A stretch of 9,742 nt of DNA. It comes from CSP1-5 sp964558395. Its GTDB lineage: Bacteria; Methylomirabilota; Methylomirabilia; Methylomirabilales; CSP1-5. A model generated the notes under the pieces. The model was not told where the DNA came from, made no database searches, and saw only the letters and a program-made list of their open reading frames with translations. Where the stretch lies: the NCBI GenBank assembly GCA_964558395.1, contig CAZLDS010000087.1:1-9742 (forward strand). Direction: 5' to 3'. Below are positions 1-5,749 of the stretch, piece after piece (the stretch's first letter is position 1; each line of letters begins with the position of its first letter). Both the position numbers and the translations under genes were made by a program.

Positions 1-1
1 G

Positions 2-445
2 TACCGCGGGATCGAGTGGGCACCTCGAGTGGAGGCGACGTTGACCCTGCTGCCCCGCCACAGCCTGGTCTACCTACCCGTGGCACTCCTCGTCACGGGA
101 GGTGACAGGCTATTTGTTGTTGCGCACCCCACGAAAGCCATCAGTGGGGAAGCGCACGTGATTGCGACTTCGTATCGCCGTCGCCTGGGACGGTTGCCCG
201 GTGAGCAAGGATGGCACCGGGAGGCGGTGGAGGCGCGTGGGGAGCGATTTGAGGTTCTGGCCGAGAATCGAGAGACTGCGGCAGGGCTCCGCGAGTGGTT
301 ACAGTCGCTGACCCAGCCCCGGAGGGTCAAGCACATTGCGCTGACCCCCAAGATGGGGACGCTCTACCTGTACCTCGTCCCGACCCCGGGTGAGATCCGA
401 CCGATCCTCGACAGCATCCTGGCCTGGTTCAGGAACCGGGGATGA
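2..445 (+). CDS. Hypothetical protein, probably 5'-truncated by the window edge
   Basis: I do not recognise this protein. The reading frame is open back to the first complete codon of the window, so the gene probably begins outside it. The first internal start is a GTG at 29, which would give 138 residues and has no clear Shine-Dalgarno. Soon after that point there is a hydrophobic stretch (HSLVYLPVALLVTGG) that could be a buried strand or a membrane segment. The middle is Arg/Glu-rich, and the C-terminal part (IALTPKMGTLYLYLVPTPGE) looks like a folded soluble domain. The TGA stop overlaps the ATG of the following DUF59 gene in an ATGA arrangement, so the two are probably co-transcribed and translationally coupled. 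No function is proposed. Confidence 0.6.
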   Translation, partial: YRGIEWAPRVEATLTLLPRHSLVYLPVALLVTGGDRLFVVAHPTKAISGEAHVIATSYRRRLGRLPGEQGWHREAVEARGERFEVLAENRETAAGLREWLQSLTQPRRVKHIALTPKMGTLYLYLVPTPGEIRPILDSILAWFRNRG

Positions 446-720
446 AAAATGTTGGCCACAGATCAGATCGTCGAAGTCTTAAAAAGATCAAGGATCCCGA
501 GTCGGAGCTCTCCGTACATGACCTGGGCTTGGTGAAGCACGTCGACTACGATGTGGGACGTCGGAAGCTTGTTGTTGCCCTGAACTTCGGCCCCAGGATG
601 CCTTCAGGGGTGTGCTGCCAGCCCTTGGCATGGTTCATCCAGAAGAAGATCGTGGATGAACTGCAAGAAGCGTTTTCGGCGCTTGAAGAGGTGAGCGAGA
701 TAGAGTTCACGTACGAGTAG
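442..720 (+). CDS. DUF59/MIP18-type iron-sulfur cluster assembly protein
   Basis: A 92-residue protein with the layout of the DUF59 (MIP18/PaaD/SufT-like) fold. After a basic N-terminus it has 'IKDPESELSVHDLGLV', matching the family signature (I.DPE...s..dLGLV). Two beta strands follow (VDYDVGRRKLVVALNF), then a Cys-containing turn before a helix (GVCCQPLAWFIQKKIVDEL), then a C-terminal strand (VSEIEFTYE). The family Cys that normally sits in a 'CP' turn appears here as Cys-Cys-Gln-Pro. Family members act in the cytosol as accessory factors in Fe-S cluster maturation or in PaaD-type oxygenase complexes. Which role applies here cannot be read from the sequence, since no suf, isc or paa gene is present. 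The ATG overlaps the stop of the preceding gene (ATGA), with AGGA upstream as a plausible ribosome binding site. Confidence 0.75.
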   Translation: MKNVGHRSDRRSLKKIKDPESELSVHDLGLVKHVDYDVGRRKLVVALNFGPRMPSGVCCQPLAWFIQKKIVDELQEAFSALEEVSEIEFTYE

Positions 721-757
721 GCCCCTCTTGACACAACAGAGTCAGGGTCCTCCGTCC

Positions 758-769
758 GTGAAGCTTCAC
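758..769. repeat. 12-bp perfect palindrome GTGAAGCTTCAC
   Basis: GTGAAGCTTCAC reads identically on both strands and lies 38 bp after the DUF59 stop. It could be an operator half of the intergenic control region or chance. It has no loop, so it is more likely a protein-binding site than a terminator. Confidence 0.35.
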
Positions 770-849
770 CGAGGTCTCCACCCGTCTTGAAGGCATGTCT
801 TCTGGTGGGTTGGACGGGATGAAGGAGAGAATCCGCGGGGCAGCCCCAT

Positions 850-882
850 CCAATTGGGACATTGGCGTCCCACGATAATTGG
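850..882. promoter_or_regulatory. Nested inverted repeat, possible enhancer-binding site
   Basis: An inner dyad TGGGAC (855-860)/GTCCCA (867-872) with a 6-bp spacer is flanked by an outer dyad CCAATT (850-855)/AATTGG (877-882). It lies about 170-200 bp upstream of the start site expected from the sigma-54 element at 1025-1040. That is the usual distance for the upstream activating sequence of an NtrC-type enhancer-binding protein. The functional assignment is inference. Confidence 0.35.
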
Positions 883-932
883 CTTAAAAGATGGATAGTT
901 AGGCCCAACGCATCGGCCACGTGGGGCGGTGG

Positions 933-960
933 GGTCCCAAGTGCCAGTGCTCTTGGGGCC
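933..960 (+). terminator. Stem-loop, possible terminator without U-tract
   Basis: GGTCCCAAG (933-941) pairs with CTTGGGGCC (952-960) around a 10-nt loop, with one G-T wobble in nine pairs. Only two T follow, so if it ends the upstream operon it is not a classical intrinsic terminator. It could equally be a regulatory dyad. Confidence 0.3.
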
Positions 961-1024
961 TTGGAACTGAGCTGACCTCTTTAAATACAATAGGTTAGGG
1001 GTCATTTTGGGATCCTGCCCCTCG

Positions 1025-1040
1025 TGGCACTATGGTTGCT
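1025..1040 (+). promoter_or_regulatory. Sigma-54 (RpoN) -24/-12 promoter
   Basis: TGGCAC, five bases, TTGCT: this matches the sigma-54 consensus, with GG (1026-1027) and GC (1038-1039) separated by exactly 10 bp. Transcription should start near 1050-1053. That leaves a leader of about 60 nt before the AGGAGGAGG ribosome binding site and the ATG at 1113. The site overlaps an in-frame ATG at 1032, which argues that 1032 is not the real start. Activation would need an NtrC-type ATPase, and none is encoded in the window. Confidence 0.7.
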
Positions 1041-1112
1041 GTGCATGAGGACGTTTCCCGGCCGGATCAACAGGCCCTATCCGATCGGCGAGACAGTGTG
1101 AGGAGGAGGAAA

Positions 1113-1421
1113 ATGCGCGAGAGGCAATGGCGCTCCATCGCGTACAAGGTCCCTGTCGAGGTCTGTACGTGTGGGGCGACTTGTGCCGCGGGGCCCTTGT
1201 GGGGGTGCCGCTTCTGTGCAGGGCGCTGCTGTCCGCACTGCACCTATGCCCCGGAGGGGCTCGCGGTGTGTTTCCGGTGCGCTGAGAATATGTTCGAGGT
1301 GCACGTGCCGTGGCTATACGTTGGGGTGGTAGAGCGCGCGGTTCCGCGTCGGTCTGCCCGTGCAATTGACGCGGCGCACGATGCTGAATATGTGCCGCCG
1401 ATTCCAAGTGCGCACGGGTGA
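1113..1421 (+). CDS. Small Cys-rich (zinc-binding) protein under a sigma-54 promoter
   Basis: A 102-residue protein starting at ATG 1113, preceded by AGGAGGAGG with ideal spacing. An in-frame ATG at 1032 is rejected because it lies inside the sigma-54 element. Residues 18-56 contain ten Cys in paired knuckles: C18-x-C20, C24, C32-x2-C35, C39-C40-x2-C43 and C53-x2-C56, plus H42. The overall pattern CxxC...CCPxC...CxxC suggests two interleaved zinc sites, as in RING, FYVE or double zinc-ribbon folds. It is a soluble protein with a Pro- and Ala-rich C-terminus and no signal peptide. I do not recognise a named family. Metal binding, or a role as a small protein-interaction module, is inference from the Cys spacing. 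Confidence 0.65.
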   Translation: MRERQWRSIAYKVPVEVCTCGATCAAGPLWGCRFCAGRCCPHCTYAPEGLAVCFRCAENMFEVHVPWLYVGVVERAVPRRSARAIDAAHDAEYVPPIPSAHG

Positions 1422-1477
1422 TCTCCGAGTTTTCATTTTCTGCGGGGATCCCATGGAGAAGATAGGACACTCACGGA

Positions 1478-1509
1478 GGGGCCAGGCGCACGCCAGAGAG
1501 CCTGGCCTT
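1478..1509 (+). terminator. Stem-loop downstream of the Cys-rich gene
   Basis: GGCCAGGC (1480-1487) and GCCTGGCC (1500-1507) form a perfect 8-bp stem with a 12-nt loop, extendable by two G-T pairs. It lies 58 bp after the Cys-rich gene's stop. The tail (TTCATGTT) is only moderately T-rich, so it is a probable but not classical terminator. Confidence 0.45.
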
Positions 1510-1574
1510 CATGTTATCCGAGCCCTTCCACTCCGAACATTCGCAATGTGTCTCGTCTCGGGCGGCCACACGAT

Positions 1575-2012
1575 ATGGGCAAGAAGATGAAAGCAAAGAG
1601 GAGGACCAGGGGCGACGCGATCAAGACCCCGGGCAGTCTGCTGTATCGGATCCTGGTGGTCGAGGACGACGAGGATATGCGCGAGAACCTTCGGCGGATC
1701 CTCGTGGGTGCTCGATATGAGGTCCGTCTCGCCCGAGACGGTGCCGAGGCCATGACCCTCCTGGAATCGCAGCCGTGCCATCTGGTCCTGACCGACCTGA
1801 TGATGCCGGGGATGGGAGGACTCCAGCTCTTGACCGAGATCCGGCGGCGAGAGCGAGCCCTGCCGGTCGTCTTTCTGACCGCCTTCGGTGACCGGGCCAC
1901 GTATGTGAAGGCCACGGAGATGGGGGCTGTTGATTTTCTCATGAAGCCCTTCCGGGCTGACGTCCTCTTAGATATGATCCAGAAAATTCTCGTCGACCAT
2001 CCGGGGAGCTGA
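1575..2012 (+). CDS. Single-domain CheY-like response regulator
   Basis: A stand-alone receiver domain of 145 residues from ATG 1575. An in-frame GTG at 1548 would add 9 residues, and neither start has a strong ribosome binding site. Numbered from 1575, the acidic pocket is E30-D31-D32 (ILVVEDDED), the phospho-acceptor Asp is D74 (LVLTDLMMPGMGG), the switch Thr is T102 (VVFLTAFGD) and the conserved Lys is K124 (DFLMKPF). All catalytic positions are present, so it should be phosphorylatable. The protein ends at the end of the domain, with no DNA-binding or enzymatic output. A basic leader of about 20 residues (GKKMKAKRRTRGD) precedes the fold. There is no cognate histidine kinase in the window. 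Such orphan receivers act as phosphorelay or protein-protein switches. Confidence 0.85.
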   Translation: MGKKMKAKRRTRGDAIKTPGSLLYRILVVEDDEDMRENLRRILVGARYEVRLARDGAEAMTLLESQPCHLVLTDLMMPGMGGLQLLTEIRRRERALPVVFLTAFGDRATYVKATEMGAVDFLMKPFRADVLLDMIQKILVDHPGS

Positions 2013-2121
2013 GAAAGACGATTGACGCGAACAGGCTTCTCGGCGACACGGGAATGAAGCGAGAAAGTCTTCCAGCCTCCGAGGGTACAGGTCTTTTTGC
2101 GTTCTTGCGGTGGATGGTGAA

Positions 2122-3171
2122 ATGGCCAGGAATGCAGAAGTCATCGTCGTCGGCGCAGGCATCGTGGGCTCTTCGGTGGCGTACCATTTGGCCCAGAAGG
2201 GGGTGAAGAGAGTTGTCGTACTCGATCGAGGCGGGATCGGCGGCGAAGCCTCGGGGGCGGCCGCGGGGATGCTTGCCCCGCAGTGTGAGGCGGCCGGCCC
2301 AGGCCCCTTCCTTGACTTTTGCCTCGCGGCACGCCGGTACTACGAACAAGTCGCGCCGGACCTAAGGGACCTCACCCGGATCGATATCGAGTATCTGCAG
2401 TGGGGCATTCTGTATCTCCTCGATGAGGAGGGGGATGAGGCGGCAGAGGGGCGATTCCGCTGGCAAACAGAGCTGGGGCTGGATGTGGAGCGGTTGACAC
2501 CGGACGAGGTCGGCAAACTTGAGCCGGGGCTTACCAAAGAGATTGGGGGCGCCCTGTTCTTTCCCGGTGATCATCATGTGAACAATTCCGAACTGACGCG
2601 GGCGATGGCCGAGGCGGCCCGGGCCCTGGGTGTCCTGATTGTTGAAGGGAGTCCCGTGACGGGGTTCGTGTATGAGGGAGATCGCGTCGCCGGTGTCCGG
2701 ACTCATCAAGAGATCTATACTGCGGCCCACGTTGTCCTGTGCACCGGTGCCTGGTCAGGACAACTTGGGGCTCCCCTAGCACGGCGGATCCCTGTCGAGC
2801 CCGCACGTGGGCAGATGCTTTGCGCCACGCTACCAGAGCCGCCCCTACGACATGCTGTATGGGGCAAGGGGGGCTACTTGGTCCCACGACTGAATGGCGA
2901 GCTCATCGTGGGAAGCACCGTCGAGTACGTCGGATTTGAAAAGACCGTTACCCTCGATGGGATCCGTCACTTGAGCGAGCTGACCGTGGCGCTCCTCCCC
3001 GGGCTGGCACAGCAGCCCCTCACGAGGTTGTGGGCCGGTTTTCGGCCGCACGCCAAAGATGGACTGCCCATCATTGGTCCCCTCGCGGGACTCGACGGCC
3101 TCTACATCGCCACTGGTCACTTCCGTAACGGCATTCTCCTCGGTCCGCTCACGGGCCGGCTGGTGGCGGAA
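2122..3171 (+). CDS. thiO: Glycine oxidase ThiO-like FAD-dependent oxidoreductase, 3' end lost in the assembly gap
   Basis: Member of the DAO family of flavoproteins, most like ThiO. ThiO oxidises glycine to the iminoglycine used to build the thiazole ring of thiamine. The N-terminus carries the FAD dinucleotide-binding motif GAGIVGSS (residues 11-18), followed by VVVLDRG and GEASGAAAGMLAPQ. The substrate/FAD half has the family features 'PVEPARGQML', 'GYLVPRLNGELIVGSTVE', 'AGFRPHAKDGLPIIGP' and 'IATGHFRNGILLGP'. 350 residues are visible before the Ns, and the family is about 365-375 residues long, so only a short C-terminal tail is missing. ATG 2122 is preferred because GGTG precedes it; GTG 2110 is possible. 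No TPP riboswitch and no thiS, thiG or thiE lies in the visible sequence, so a general D-amino-acid or sarcosine oxidase role is not excluded. Confidence 0.8.
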
Positions 3172-3271
3172 NNNNNNNNNNNNNNNNNNNNNNNNNNNNN
3201 NNNNNNNNNNNNNNNNNNNNNNNNNNNNNNNNNNNNNNNNNNNNNNNNNNNNNNNNNNNNNNNNNNNNNNN
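3172..3271. other. Assembly gap of 100 Ns
   Basis: Exactly 100 N, the conventional placeholder for a gap of unknown length. ThiO lacks about 15-25 residues on the left. The kinase on the right lacks its whole N-lobe, roughly 150 or more residues. The real gap must therefore be at least about 500 bp and could contain further genes. Any reading frame spanning it is artificial. Confidence 0.95.
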
Positions 3272-3272
3272 G

Positions 3273-3770
3273 TTCGGATTCATCACATCGGCGTTGTTGG
3301 AAGCTATTGAACACCGGGTCGTTGCCTGGCGATGGCGGCTCAAAGGACGGACCTACCGGCTGCGACAGGTCCACGGCGACTTTCACCCGTGGAATATCCT
3401 CTTTCAGGAGGGCACCCATTTCCGGGTGCTGGATCGCGCCCGGGGGGAATGGGGAGATCCGGCGGACGACGTGACCTGCCTCACCATGAACTACCTTTTC
3501 TTTTCTCTGCAGCGGAGCGGGCGGCTCGAAGGACCCTTCGAGGTCTTGTTCCGCCGATTCTGGGAGCGGTACCTGGCGAAGAGCGGCGACCGAGAGATGC
3601 TCGAGGTGGCTGCCCCCTTTTTCGCCTTCCGGGGTCTCGTCATGGCCAGCCCCCTCTGGTACCCCAAGTTACCCGAAGAGGTCCGCCGAAAGCTCTTTGC
3701 GTTCATGCGGGCGGTCCTGGACACCGAGGTCTTCGATCCGTATCGGGTGAATGCCTATTGCGGGACATGA
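3273..3770 (+). CDS. Aminoglycoside-phosphotransferase-family kinase, C-terminal lobe only
   Basis: The visible 165 residues are the C-lobe of an APH/choline-kinase-type small-molecule kinase. The catalytic loop HGDFHPWNILF has the base D36 and metal-binding N41 (numbered from the first visible residue). The second metal-binding Asp lies in 'FRVLDRARGEWGDPADDV' (D54), the family equivalent of DFG. A helical C-terminus follows. The nucleotide-binding N-lobe is lost in the gap. The substrate cannot be deduced; members of this fold phosphorylate antibiotics, choline, homoserine, sugars and other metabolites, and nothing here specifically indicates antibiotic resistance. The stop overlaps the next gene by 20 bp, so it is very likely co-expressed with the P-loop kinase that follows. 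Confidence 0.8.
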   Translation, partial: FGFITSALLEAIEHRVVAWRWRLKGRTYRLRQVHGDFHPWNILFQEGTHFRVLDRARGEWGDPADDVTCLTMNYLFFSLQRSGRLEGPFEVLFRRFWERYLAKSGDREMLEVAAPFFAFRGLVMASPLWYPKLPEEVRRKLFAFMRAVLDTEVFDPYRVNAYCGT

Positions 3771-4299
3771 AGTGCAAGCGGGTTTTGCGGTGTGGATCAC
3801 GGGCCTGCCGGCCTCGGGAAAGTCCACCATAGCCGGGGCGCTCGTCCGGGAGCTGTCATCCCGGGGGGTCACCGCGGCAGTGTTGGAGTCTGATGCCCTC
3901 CGTCGCGTCTTGACGCCCCGACCCACGTACACTGAGGAAGAGCGGGATGTCTTTTACGGGGCCATGGCCTATATCGGTGGACTACTCGCCGGGCATGGGG
4001 TCGCCGTGATCTTCGACGCAACGGCGCATCGCCGAGCGTACCGAGACCGTGCCCGGCAGCAGATTGCTCGTTTTGTCGAGGTATATGTCGATTGTCCCCT
4101 GGACGTTTGCCAGGCCCGGGACCCGAAGGGGATTTATCGCAGGGCACATGAGGGAACAGTGACGAGTGTCCCAGGTGTGCAAGCGCCCTACGAGGCCCCG
4201 GAGAACCCGGAGGTGGTCGTACGGGGGCATCGGGACGGCGCGGAGGCCGCGCGACGGGTGGTGGATACGCTGGTAAAGAAAGGATACCTGGCGAGCTGA
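3751..4299 (+). CDS. APS-kinase-like P-loop kinase
   Basis: A 182-residue single-domain P-loop kinase. Walker A is GLPASGKST (residues 18-26). The C-terminal half carries a clear adenylylsulfate-kinase signature: FVEVYVDCPLDVC (108-120), then DPKGIYRRA and PYEAPENPE (147-154). APS kinase (CysC) phosphorylates APS to PAPS in sulfate assimilation. However, the usual substrate motif DGDNxR reads ESDALR (46-51), keeping Asp and Arg but not Gly/Asn, and the FVSP.R segment reads FDATAHRR (88-95). That second segment resembles predicted small-molecule kinases of the COG0645 type. No ATP sulfurylase or other cys gene is nearby. The gene overlaps the APH-type kinase upstream by 20 bp and ends 5 bp before the MAT gene. 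An alternative GTG start at 3772 is possible. CysC activity is plausible but uncertain. Confidence 0.75.
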   Translation: MPIAGHEVQAGFAVWITGLPASGKSTIAGALVRELSSRGVTAAVLESDALRRVLTPRPTYTEEERDVFYGAMAYIGGLLAGHGVAVIFDATAHRRAYRDRARQQIARFVEVYVDCPLDVCQARDPKGIYRRAHEGTVTSVPGVQAPYEAPENPEVVVRGHRDGAEAARRVVDTLVKKGYLAS

Positions 4300-4304
4300 G
4301 AGTC

Positions 4305-5516
4305 GTGGACGAGATTCATATCCAAACCATGAGCGGCCCGACCGCAGCGGAGCTCGACGTCGAGATCGTAGAGCGCAAAGGGCTCGGGCATCCCGACACG
4401 ATCTGCGATGCAGTGATGGAACGAGTGTCCCTGGCCTTGTGCCGTGAGTATATCGAACGGTTTGGCGCCATCCTTCATCACAACTGTGATAAGGGACTCC
4501 TGATGGCCGGCCAGGTGCAGCGTCGATTCGGAGGGGGACGGGTGTTGGAACCGATGCGTCTCGTCATCGGTGACCGCGCGACGCGGAGGGTGGGCAAGGA
4601 AGAGATCGACGTGGCCGCGGTCGGGGTCGAGGCGGCGAAGGCGTGGTTCCGGGAGAACCTGCGCCGGGTGGACCCGGACCGACATCTCAGGTACCAAGTG
4701 GAACTGAAACCGGGTTCCGAAGAACTCGTGAGTTTGTTCTTGGAAAGAAAAGGTGTGCTTGGTGCCAATGACACCTCCGCGGCTGTCGGCTATGCCCCGC
4801 TGACTGACACCGAACAACTGGTCCTTGAGGTCGAGCGCCATCTCAACTCGGCTCCGCTCAAGGCGCGCTTTCCGGAAACCGGGGAGGATGTGAAGGTCAT
4901 GGCGGTTCGCACGGGTAGGCGGGTAGCTGTCACTGTCGCCATGCCAATCCTGGATGCGTACGTGGAGAGCGAAGCACAATACTTCCACCGAAAGAAGGAA
5001 GTGCACGAGGCGGTTGTGGTCCATCTCCGGGATCTAGTGCAGGATCTGCAGGAGGTCACGGTCAGCATCAACGCGCTCGATCGCCGAGGGGTGGGAATGG
5101 CAGGCATGTACCTCTCGGTCCTCGGAACCTCTGCGGAGGATGCGGACTCGGGGGAGGTGGGTCGTGGCAATCAGGTCAACGGCCTGATCGCACTGAACCG
5201 TCCCCGGGGGTCGGAGGCAGCAGCCGGAAAGAACCCGGTGAGCCACGTGGGGAAGATCTATAGTATCCTGACCCACCTACTGGCGAGCCGGATCCATGGC
5301 AAAATTACCGGGGTGCACGAGGTGGTGGTGTGGCTCTGCAGCCGGATCGGCGAGCCCGTCGATCGGCCACAGACCGCGTCGGTACAGGTCCACCTGGAAC
5401 CACGTGTCACCCTTCCCGATGTGGCAAAACCCATTCGAGAGATGGTACAAGAGGAGCTGGAGCGCATGCCGGTTTTCTGCGACGAGCTGGCCCAGGGGCG
5501 CTACCCGGTTTGGTGA
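4305..5516 (+). CDS. Archaeal-type S-adenosylmethionine synthetase (methionine adenosyltransferase)
   Basis: A 403-residue protein of the archaeal MAT family (PF01941 type), not the usual bacterial MetK. It makes S-adenosylmethionine from methionine and ATP in the cytosol. Family motifs are present in order: VEIVERKGLGHPDTICD (19-35), ILHHNCDKG (56-64), FGGGRV (75-80), GANDTSAAVGYAPL (153-166), then GTSAEDADSGEVGRGNQVNG (274-293) and AAAGKNPVSHVGKIY (305-319). Length is normal for the family (about 400). The GTG start at 4305 is chosen because the N-terminal strand (IHIQTMSG) aligns with family N-termini. The ribosome binding site is weak (GAGAG), and coupling to the kinase ending 5 bp upstream is likely. 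A sigma-70 promoter and an intrinsic terminator lie just downstream. Confidence 0.92.
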   Translation: MDEIHIQTMSGPTAAELDVEIVERKGLGHPDTICDAVMERVSLALCREYIERFGAILHHNCDKGLLMAGQVQRRFGGGRVLEPMRLVIGDRATRRVGKEEIDVAAVGVEAAKAWFRENLRRVDPDRHLRYQVELKPGSEELVSLFLERKGVLGANDTSAAVGYAPLTDTEQLVLEVERHLNSAPLKARFPETGEDVKVMAVRTGRRVAVTVAMPILDAYVESEAQYFHRKKEVHEAVVVHLRDLVQDLQEVTVSINALDRRGVGMAGMYLSVLGTSAEDADSGEVGRGNQVNGLIALNRPRGSEAAAGKNPVSHVGKIYSILTHLLASRIHGKITGVHEVVVWLCSRIGEPVDRPQTASVQVHLEPRVTLPDVAKPIREMVQEELERMPVFCDELAQGRYPVW

Positions 5517-5537
5517 CGAGAGTCCGTTCGAAACACC

Positions 5538-5566
5538 TTGACAAAGATAGCCCTCTTTGATATAAA
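5538..5566 (+). promoter_or_regulatory. Strong sigma-70 promoter TTGACA-N17-TATAAA
   Basis: A perfect -35 (TTGACA, 5538-5543) and a near-perfect -10 (TATAAA, 5561-5566) are separated by exactly 17 bp. Transcription should begin around 5572-5575, well after the MAT stop at 5516. It would drive the structured leader or small RNA at about 5573-5685 and possibly the PAS gene. Confidence 0.65.
5542..5559. promoter_or_regulatory. Inverted repeat in the promoter spacer, candidate operator
   Basis: CAAAGA (5542-5547), spacer TAGCCC, TCTTTG (5554-5559): a perfect 6-bp dyad centred between the -35 and -10 boxes. The half-site centres are 12 bp apart, close to one helical turn. Binding of a dimeric regulator there would block RNA polymerase. 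The regulator is unknown. Confidence 0.35.
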
Positions 5567-5572
5567 CATAAC

Positions 5573-5685
5573 TCCTCTCGCCACGTAACACTCCAGCGAG
5601 ACCAAACGGCTCCACGGACGAGCCACCCAACACAGGCCATGACGCCTCACGGAGGACAAGAGTCCGCAGTGAGGCGTTTTCATTT
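5573..5685 (+). ncRNA. Candidate structured small RNA or leader RNA
   Basis: The segment between the sigma-70 promoter and the intrinsic terminator is about 110 nt. It contains three consecutive hairpins: TCTCGC/GCGAGA (5576-5581 with 5596-5601), GGCTC/GAGCC (5608-5612 with 5620-5624) and the terminator stem (5642-5677). No open reading frame with a ribosome binding site is visible inside. It could be an independent sRNA or an attenuating leader of the PAS gene, whose start lies 65 nt past the terminator. It matches no riboswitch class I can recognise. Confidence 0.35.
5642..5685 (+). terminator. Rho-independent terminator
   Basis: ACGCCTCAC (5642-5650) pairs perfectly with GTGAGGCGT (5669-5677). 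A smaller inner stem GGAC/GTCC (5654-5657 with 5662-5665, loop AAGA) lies in the loop. The T-rich tail TTTTCATTT follows. Only the + strand has the T-run, so it stops rightward transcription from the MAT operon and from the promoter at 5538. Confidence 0.75.
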
Positions 5686-5720
5686 GGGAGAGTCCCACCT
5701 CAGCAGCACAGAGGGGGCAG

Positions 5721-5732
5721 CCGCTTCGGCGG
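5721..5732 (+). other. UUCG tetraloop hairpin ahead of the PAS ribosome binding site
   Basis: CCGC-TTCG-GCGG is a classical, very stable C(UUCG)G tetraloop hairpin. It ends 6 bp before the GGAGGTG ribosome binding site of the PAS gene. It may shape translation initiation or block 5' decay; this is inference. Confidence 0.45.
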
Positions 5733-5749
5733 AGAGACGGAGGTGTCAG

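Larger units (their letters stand above)
721..1112. other. 392-bp intergenic region rich in dyads, ending in a sigma-54 promoter
   Basis: No credible gene lies here on either strand: frames crossing it have atypical composition and no ribosome binding site. It holds a 12-bp perfect palindrome (758-769), a nested inverted repeat (850-882), a 9-bp stem-loop (933-960), an AT-rich patch (about 980-992) and a perfect -24/-12 element (1025-1040). This arrangement looks like a regulated promoter region for the Cys-rich gene at 1113. Confidence 0.6.

Noticed and set aside
728..760. TTGACA at 728-733 as a sigma-70 promoter
   Set aside because: No -10-like hexamer occurs 15-19 bp downstream.
961..991. 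TTGGAA...TACAAT sigma-70 promoter
   Set aside because: The spacer is 19 bp and the -35 is poor. The sigma-54 element nearby is a far better match, although a weak secondary promoter cannot be excluded.
1032..1112. Upstream ATG at 1032 for the Cys-rich gene
   Set aside because: It overlaps the -24/-12 promoter element, so it would not be transcribed, and it lacks a ribosome binding site. ATG 1113 has AGGAGGAGG.
2013..2121. TPP riboswitch ahead of thiO
   Set aside because: No thi-box features (CTGAGA and the paired conserved segments) are visible in this short region.
2110..3474. A single long + strand frame joining ThiO to sequence after the Ns
   Set aside because: It exists only because 100 Ns keep the frame open. 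After the gap it reads the wrong frame of the APH-type kinase.
4188..5024. 278-codon minus-strand frame
   Set aside because: It is antisense to the MAT gene; no domain or ribosome binding site.
5576..5665. Guanidine-II (mini-ykkC) riboswitch, because ACGG occurs in two loops
   Set aside because: The ACGR must be a tetraloop closed by a stem in two similar hairpins. Here it lies in a 7-nt loop and across a stem junction, so the match is superficial.
5639..5749. Extended start of the PAS protein
   Set aside because: It would begin in the terminator stem, and its composition is unlike a domain. GGAGGTG precedes ATG 5750.
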